Shown piece after piece: positions 57,721 to 64,000 of a stretch of DNA of 64,000 nucleotides. The translations under genes were made by a program, and so were the position numbers. Under the pieces are notes generated by a model. That model saw nothing but the letters and a program-made list of their open reading frames with translations. It had not been told where the DNA came from and did no database searches. The number at the start of each line of letters is the position of its first letter. Position 1 is the stretch's first letter. Origin of the DNA: Tubulanus polymorphus (lineage: Eukaryota; Nemertea; Palaeonemertea; Tubulaniformes; Tubulanidae). The stretch is from assembly GCF_964204645.1 (NCBI RefSeq), contig NC_134032.1, forward strand, positions 2,134,916-2,198,915. The letters are read 5' to 3'.

Positions 57721-58564
57721 TGGCCTAACAGTGGAATTAAATCTAAAATGTCTTGTATCGTCAATAAACTATTTTATTTTCAGTATTTTATGTTATGATC
57801 GTATTTTGCTGTCGTGGTAAGATTCAGTATCGCGGTTTGGAGTTGTTATATCGGGATAAAGAGTTGTATTTGATAGGTGGAATTGTTGTACGTTGTAGCG
57901 ATCGACCTACGTCATTGTTATATACGAACGTGTCTTATAGAATATGTCCAACTTTTATGAAATAAATTCGGCCTCTTACAGAGAAGTTTCATTAAGTTGT
58001 GGTTCGTCTCTTGTGGTGGTTGACCTCAGTCGAAGGGATATATTCATATAATCTGGAGCTCACTAGACTATGCTCTTGTGTAAGTCTTTGAGAGAAGGAG
58101 AGGGTTGGAGATACCTCGCCCTAGACTCATGATGCTGTAGTGGAACCCCCTGGCAAACCACCACCAGGTTTTTTCTAGAACTGAACTTCCTTATTTAGTC
58201 TTCGAACTGGTAAGAATAAACTCCAGATACACCGCCTTTCTTTCTATACTAAGCTATTGGTTCATCTTCCAACCAAAGATATCTAAGTTGAAGCCCCGAA
58301 CAGGGTACACGTACACATATCATTGATTTGGCTCGACTTAAAATGTGTGTAAAAAGTTTCTTACTAATACAATGATCATTCCTGGCATTGGAGGATTTTA
58401 AAAACATTTATCAAACACTCCCAAAAACAGATTTCAAAGGAGCAGGAAATGTAATTTTATTTTTCAGATTCTAATAACGAATAGATTGATCAAAACGGAG
58501 CGAATAAGCGAAAGGAAGTTTGAAAGTGTCGTTTCATGGGGAGCAGGTATGTGCACCAGTGGTT
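57721..58564. other. Intergenic stretch with a possible 3' UTR end
   Basis: TATTTTATTTTCAG at 57768-57782 looks like an acceptor, and AATAAA at 57960-57965 could end a transcript, but no coding frame joins them. An open, splice-flanked segment at 58467-58545 (ATTTTTCAG before, GTATGT after) was noted but not called. Confidence 0.35.
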
Positions 58565-59094
58565 CTAAGAATGAACACACCTTCCAAGACAGCGTCTTCG
58601 GAATCTGTCCAGCAATTCATCGGCCGTCAAATCCTTTTCTTTTGCCACAGTCATGGCCCACATAGACGCGAAAATCCCACAGAGGGGAAGCACGAGTGTG
58701 AACGACTCACCTAAAAATAGATATTCTTCGGTACCAGCTTCATAAACCTAGTCACAGATCCTGTATATTACACTACAAGCGCTACTTGATATATTAGAAA
58801 ATATTAGATTGATTTATGTCTAAAATTGATAAATGTGTGAATAACTTACTGATCATCGTAGATAATGTTTTAAACCCTGGAAAATATTTTCGAAGATATA
58901 TCGGGTTTAAAATGGAGGACTATGACATCCGAAGAAATATAGTAGTGAAAATCGTCACAAAACAGAAAACTGAAACTAGAAATATTCATAATTCATAATC
59001 AACTTACGTGTTCAGTAGAACTATCTGAATTCAGTTGTGAATCTAGTTTTGCCGCGGTCTAATATATAACACCAGCCAGACAGTTGTTTTTCAT
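58565..59094 (-). CDS. Possible two-exon gene for a 55-residue membrane protein
   Basis: Exon 59094-59073 encodes MKNNCLAG up to a GT donor (phase 1). Exon 58710-58565, after TATTTTTAG, continues ESFTLVLPLCGIFASMWAMT, then VAKEKDLTADELLDRFRRRC, and stops at TAG. The frame, phase and protein-like composition agree: one transmembrane helix followed by an amphipathic charged helix, as in small mitochondrial or ER membrane proteins. The donor GTGTTA is weak, and an alternative donor GTGTGT at 58583 could lead to further exons. No family is recognised. Confidence 0.38.
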
Positions 59095-59360
59095 CGCGAT
59101 CTGGTAACTGAATATTACAATGTAAATTTACAGCGTGTTCGATTCAAGTGATCGATAGAAATTTGAAACCATTTTAGTCGAGTTGAACATTTCAGCAAAT
59201 TCAGCTGCGCTTTATCCTGGTTTACAGTCAGTAAATATCGTCCGTATGTTCTAACTAATAATGTCGCTACTGTGTTTTAACAAATTAATCTCGACTGAGC
59301 TAGAAACAGACCACGTTATGTGTTTTATAGTTAAACCTTTTATTTTGTGTGGTGTTAAAA
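59095..59360. other. Flank before the large array
   Basis: Non-repetitive, AT-rich. Would contain the promoter of the possible small - strand gene. No motif is convincing. Confidence 0.4.
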
Positions 59361-62300
59361 TGACCAGTTCTCGGTTGGTTCACTGGGGCTCGAGTAATGA
59401 GCAGTTCTCGGTTGGTTCACTGGGACTCGAGTAATGATCAGTTCTCGGTTGGTTCACTGGGACTCGAGTAATGATCAGTTCTCGGTTGGTTCACTGGGAC
59501 TCGAGTAATGATCAGTTCTCGGTTGGTTCACTGGGACTCGAGTAATGATCAGTTCTCGGTTGGTTCACTGGGACTCGAGTAATGATCAGTTCTCGGTTGG
59601 TTCACTGGGAATCGAGTAATGATCAGTTCTCGGTTGGTTCACTGGGACTCGATTAATGATCAGTTCTCGGTTGGTTCACTGGGACTCGAGTAATGATCAG
59701 TTCTCGGTTGGTTCACTGGGACTCGAGTTATGATCAGTTCTCGGTTGGTTCACCGGGACTCGAGTAATGATCAGTTCTCGGTTGGTTCACTAGGACTCGG
59801 GTAATGATCAGTTCTCGGTTGGTTCACCGGGACTCGAGTAATGATCAGTTCTCGGTTGGTTCACCGGGACTCAAGTTATGATCAGTTCTCGGTTGGTTCA
59901 CCGGGACTCGAGTAATGATCAGTTCTCGGTTGGTTCACTAGGACTCGAGTAATGATCAGTTCTCGGTTGGTTCACTGAGACTCGATTAATGACCAGTTCT
60001 CGGTTGGTTCACTGGGACTCGAGTAATGATCAGTTCTCGGTTGGTTCACTGGGACTCGAGTAATGATCAGTTCTCGGTTGGTTCACTGGGACTCGAGTAA
60101 TGACCAGTTCTCGGTTGGTTCACTGGGACTTGAGTAATGATCAGTTCTCGGTTGGTTCACTAGGACTCGAGTAATACCAGTTCTCGGTTGGTTCACTGAA
60201 ACTCGAGTAATGATCAGTTCTCGGTTGGTTCACTGGGACTCGAGTAATGATCAGTTCTCGGTTGGTTCACTGGGACTCGAGTAATGATCAGTTCTCGGTT
60301 GGTTCACTGGGACTCGATTAATGACCAGTTCTCGGTTGGTTCACTGGGACTCGAGTAATGATCAGTTCTCGGTTGGTTCACTGAGACTCGAGTAATGATC
60401 AGTTCTCGGTTGGTTCACTGGGACTCGATTAATGACCAGTTCTCGGTTGGTTCACTGGGGCTCGAGTAATGACCAGTTCTCGGTTGGTTCACTGGGACTC
60501 GAGTAATGATCAGTTCTCGGTTGGTTCACTAGGACTCGATTAATGATCAGTTCTCCGTTGGTTCACTGAGGCTCGAGTAATGATCAGTTCTCGGTTGGTT
60601 CACTGGGACTCGAGTAATGATCAGTTCTCGGTTGGTTCACTGGTGCTCGAGTAATGACCAGTTCTCGGTTGGTTCACTGAGACTCGATTAATGACCAGTT
60701 CTCGGTTGGTTCACTGGGACTCGAGTAATGATCAGTTCTCGGTTGGTTCACTGAGACTCGATTAATGATCAGTTCTCGGTTGGTTCACTGGGACTCGAGT
60801 AATGACCAGTTCTCGGTTGGTTCACTAGGACTCGAGTAATGACCAGTTCTCGGTTGGTTCACTGAGACTCGATTAATGATCAGTTCTCGGTTGGTTCACT
60901 GGGACTCGAGTAATGATCAGTTCTCGGTTGGTTCACTGAGACTCGATTAATGATCAGTTCTCGGTTGGTTCACTGGGACTCGAGTAATGATCAGTTCTCG
61001 GTTGGTTCACTGGGACTCGATTAATGACCAGTTCTCGGTTGGTTCACTGGTGCTCGAGTAATGACCAGTTCTCGGTTGGTTCACTGAGACTCGATTAATG
61101 ACCAGTTCTCGGTTGGTTCACTGGGACTCGAGTAATGATCAGTTCTCGGTTGGTTCACTGGTGCTCGAGTAATGATCAGTTCTCGGTTGGTTCACTGAGA
61201 CTCGATTAATGATCAGTTCTCGGTTGGTTCACTGGGACTCGAGTAATGACCAGTTCTCGGTTGGTTCACTAGGACTCGAGTAATGACCAGTTCTCGGTTG
61301 GTTCACTGAGACTCGATTAATGATCAGTTCTCGGTTGGTTCACTGGGACTCGAGTAATGATCAGTTCTCGGTTGGTTCACTGAGACTCGATTAATGATCA
61401 GTTCTCGGTTGGTTCACTGGGACTCGAGTAATGATCAGTTCTCGGTTGGTTCACTGGGACTCGATTAATGACCAGTTCTCGGTTGGTTCACTGGTGCTCG
61501 AGTAATGACCAGTTCTCGGTTGGTTCATTGAGACTCGATTAATGACCAGTTCTCGGTTGGTTCACTGGGACTCGAGTAATGATCAGTTCTCGGTTGGTTC
61601 ACTGAGACTCGATTAATGATCAGTTCTCGGTTGGTTCACTAGGACTCGAGTAATGACCAGTTCTCGGTTGGTTCACTAGGACTCGAGTAATGACTTGTTC
61701 TCGGTTGGTTCACTGAGACTCGATTAATGATCAGTTCTCGGTTGGTTCACTGGGACTCGAGTAATGATCAGTTCTCGGTTGGTTCACTGAGACTCGATTA
61801 ATGATCAGTTCTCGGTTGGTTCACTGGGACTCGAGTAATGATCAGTTCTCGGTTGGTTCATTGGGACTCGAGTAATGATCAGTTCTCGGTTGATTCACTG
61901 GGACTCGAGTAATGATCAGTTCTCGGTTGGTTCATTGGGACTCGAGTAATGATCAGTTCTCGGTTGATTCACTGGGACTCGAGTAATGATCAGTTCTCGG
62001 TTGGTTCACTGGACTCGATTAATGATCAGTTCTCGGTTGGTTCACTGGGACTCGAGTAATGATCAGTTCTCGGTTGGTTCACTGGGACTCGATTAATGAT
62101 CAGTTCTCGGTTGGTTCACTGGGACTCGAGTAATGATCAGTTCTCGGTTGGTTCACTGGACTCGATTAATGATCAGTTCTCGGTTGGTTCACTGGGACTC
62201 GAGTAATGATCAGTTCTCGGTTGGTTCACTGGGACTCGAGTAATGATCAGTTCTCGGTTGGTTCACTGAGGCTCGAGTAATGACCAGTTCTCGGTTGGTT

Positions 62301-63457
62301 CACTGGGGCTCGAGTAATGACCAGTTCTCGGTTGGTTCACTGGGACTCGAGTAATGATCAGTTCTCGGTTGGTTCACTGGGGCTCGAGTAATGATCAGTT
62401 CTCGGTTGGTTCACTGGGACTCGAGTAATGACCAGTTCTCGGTTGGTTCACTGGGACTCGAGTAATGATCAGTTCTCGGTTGGTTCACTGGGACTCGAGT
62501 AATGATCAGTTCTCGGTTGGTTCACTGGGACTCGAGTAATGATCAGTTCTCGGTTGGTTCACTGGGACTCGAGTAATGATCAGTTCTCGGTTGGTTCACT
62601 GGGACTCGAGTAATGATCAGTTCTCGGTTGGTTCACTGGGACTCGAGGAATGATCAGTTCTCGGTTGGTTCACTGAGGCTCGAGTAATGACCAGTTCTCG
62701 GTTGGTTCACTGGGACTCGAGTAATGACCAGTTCTCGGTTGGTTCACTGGGACTCGAGTAATGATCAGTTCTCGGTTGGTTCACTGGGACTCGAGTAACG
62801 ATCAGTTCTCGGTTGGTTCACTGGGGCTCGAGTAATGATCAGTTCTCGGTTGGTTCACTGAGACTCGAGTAATGATCAGTTCTCGGTTGGTTCACTGGGA
62901 CTCGAGTAATGACCAGTTCCCGGTTGGTTCACTGAGACTCGAGTAATGATCAGTTCTCGGTTGGTTCACTGGGACTCGAGTAATGATCAGTTCTCGGTTG
63001 GTTCACTGAGACTCGAGTAATGATCAGTTCTCGGTTGGTTCACTGAGGCTCGAGTAATGATCAGTTCTCGGTTGGTTCACTGGGGCTCGAGTAATGATCA
63101 GTTCTCGGTTGGTTCACTGAGACTCGAGTAATGATCAGTTCTCGGTTGGTTCACTGGGGCTCGAGTAATGATCAGTTCTCGGTTGGTTCACTAGGACTCG
63201 AGTAATGATCAGTTCTCGGTTGGTTCACTGAGACTCGAGTAATGATCAGTTCTCGGTTGGTTCACTGAGACTCGAGTAATGATCAGTTCTCGGTTGGTTC
63301 ACTGGGACTCGATTAATGACCAGTTCTCGGTTGGTTCACTGGGGCTCGAGTAATGATCAGTTCTCGGTTGGTTCACTGGGACTCGAGTAATGACCAGTTC
63401 CCGGTTGGTTCACTGGGACTCGAGTAATGATCAGTTCTCGGTTGGTTCACTGGGACT
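59361..63457 (+). repeat. 37-bp minisatellite, main array (about 110 units)
   Basis: The unit is GATCAGTTCTCGGTTGGTTC, ACTGGGACTCGAGTAAT; nearly every unit carries the palindrome ACTCGAGT, with a GATTAAT variant in place of GAGTAAT. The variants ACC/ATC, GGG/GAG and TGGTGC recur in blocks of about 11-12 units between 60640 and 61830, which is higher-order structure. The period is not a multiple of three and each unit has TAATGA, so no protein is encoded. Confidence 0.98.
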
Positions 63458-63540
63458 TTCTTTAAGATTTTGTGGAATTGCTGGATGTTGTTTCATCCGG
63501 GTAATGTACATGTTAGTCTGATTCCGTCAGATATGTATTA

Positions 63541-63900
63541 CTGTAACGTGAAGTGTGGATGATCAGTTTTTGAAAGTGTGCTGATAAAATGTCTAATGTC
63601 TGGTGATTGTAGTTCATTTTCAATTAGAAATGTCTCAGGTGAAGCACTGAACACATGTGAAGTGTGGATGTTCAGTTTTTGAAAGTGCGCTGATAAAATG
63701 TCTAATTGATGTTTGTAGTTCATTTTCAATTAGAAATGTCTCAGGTGAAGCACTGAACACATGTGAAGTGTAGACGATCAGTCTTTGAAAGTGTGCTGAT
63801 AAAATGTCTAATATCCGGTGTTGGTAGTTCATTTTCAATTTGAAATGTCTCAGGTGAAGTTCTGAATGTGAAGTTCATGTGAAGTGTCGACGTTTTTGCA
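63541..63900 (+). repeat. About 110-bp tandem repeat, three and a half units
   Basis: TGTGAAGTGTGGATGATCAG, TTTTTGAAAGTGTGCTGATA, AAATGTCTAATGTCTGGTG and TTCATTTTCAATTAGAAATG recur at about 105-118-bp steps. It is the same sequence as the interior of the MITE at 7297-7537. Confidence 0.92.
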
Positions 63901-64000
63901 AAATAGACTGTTTTCGGGTCACCCGCCCTCGACGTTTTCCGTCGTTTCATACGACAATAATATAGACACGACTGTCAGACCACATCGTGTTTGTCGTTTG

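Noticed and set aside
59361-63457. CRISPR array
   Set aside because: Units are contiguous 37-bp repeats without unique spacers, in animal DNA.
63538-63950. Overlapping - strand frames with repeated HFxSASPETF
   Set aside because: They follow the about 110-bp tandem units derived from a MITE.

Overview
The window is animal (metazoan) nuclear DNA. Genes have phase-consistent GT-AG introns, minor-groove AATAAA signals, class A GPCRs, an immunoglobulin-superfamily membrane protein, SLC16- and SLC18-type transporters and EF-hand proteins. Intergenic and intronic DNA is packed with short inverted-repeat transposons (MITEs), SINE-like elements and long minisatellite arrays. The gene types and repeat style fit a marine invertebrate, most likely a spiralian (mollusc, annelid, brachiopod or phoronid grade); that placement is inference.

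Layout. 1-7.3 kb: the 3' part of a + strand gene for a membrane protein with three Ig domains, eight exons rebuilt here, plus an extra exon that would truncate it; its introns hold about 60-, 49- and 47-bp tandem arrays. 7.3-14 kb: a MITE, a 71-bp array, two blocks of a 167-bp satellite, a possible promoter/untranslated first exon, and a 40-bp array. 14-17.7 kb: two intronless, convergent class A GPCR genes. 18.7-19.7 kb: a TA microsatellite and a 52-bp array with tRNA-like boxes. 20.8-33 kb: four tandem - strand EF-hand genes (A-D), each with three exons and the same intron positions and phases, separated by 39-bp arrays and mobile elements. 34-35.5 kb: an intronless SLC18-like transporter, with a decayed fragment of itself at 30.0 kb. 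35.57-45.95 kb: a 10.4-kb element with roughly 400-bp terminal inverted repeats, containing an apparently identical 4,003-bp tandem duplication. 46.8-48.3 kb: the 47-bp array again. 50.8-55.1 kb: a two-exon SLC16 (MCT-like) transporter whose intron holds MITEs and a 37-bp array. 56-57.7 kb: three MITE families and a 47-bp array. 58.6-59.1 kb: a possible small membrane-protein gene. 59.36-63.46 kb: about 110 copies of the 37-bp unit, opposite in orientation to the intronic array.

The most interesting pattern is that several minisatellite families (39, 71, 52 and about 110 bp) share sequence with the ends or interior of short inverted-repeat transposons in the same window. This suggests that MITEs repeatedly seeded tandem arrays. 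The EF-hand duplicates supply natural empty sites: they date a 9-bp-duplicating MITE and a TTAA (piggyBac-like) MITE to after gene duplication. EF-hand copy A has also lost its ancestral stop and reads through former 3' UTR to a TAA inside its own polyadenylation signal.

No operon-like functional link between neighbouring genes is evident; the window is a set of membrane receptors, transporters and calcium-binding proteins in repeat-rich DNA. All exon models come from reading splice signals and frames by eye, without transcript evidence.
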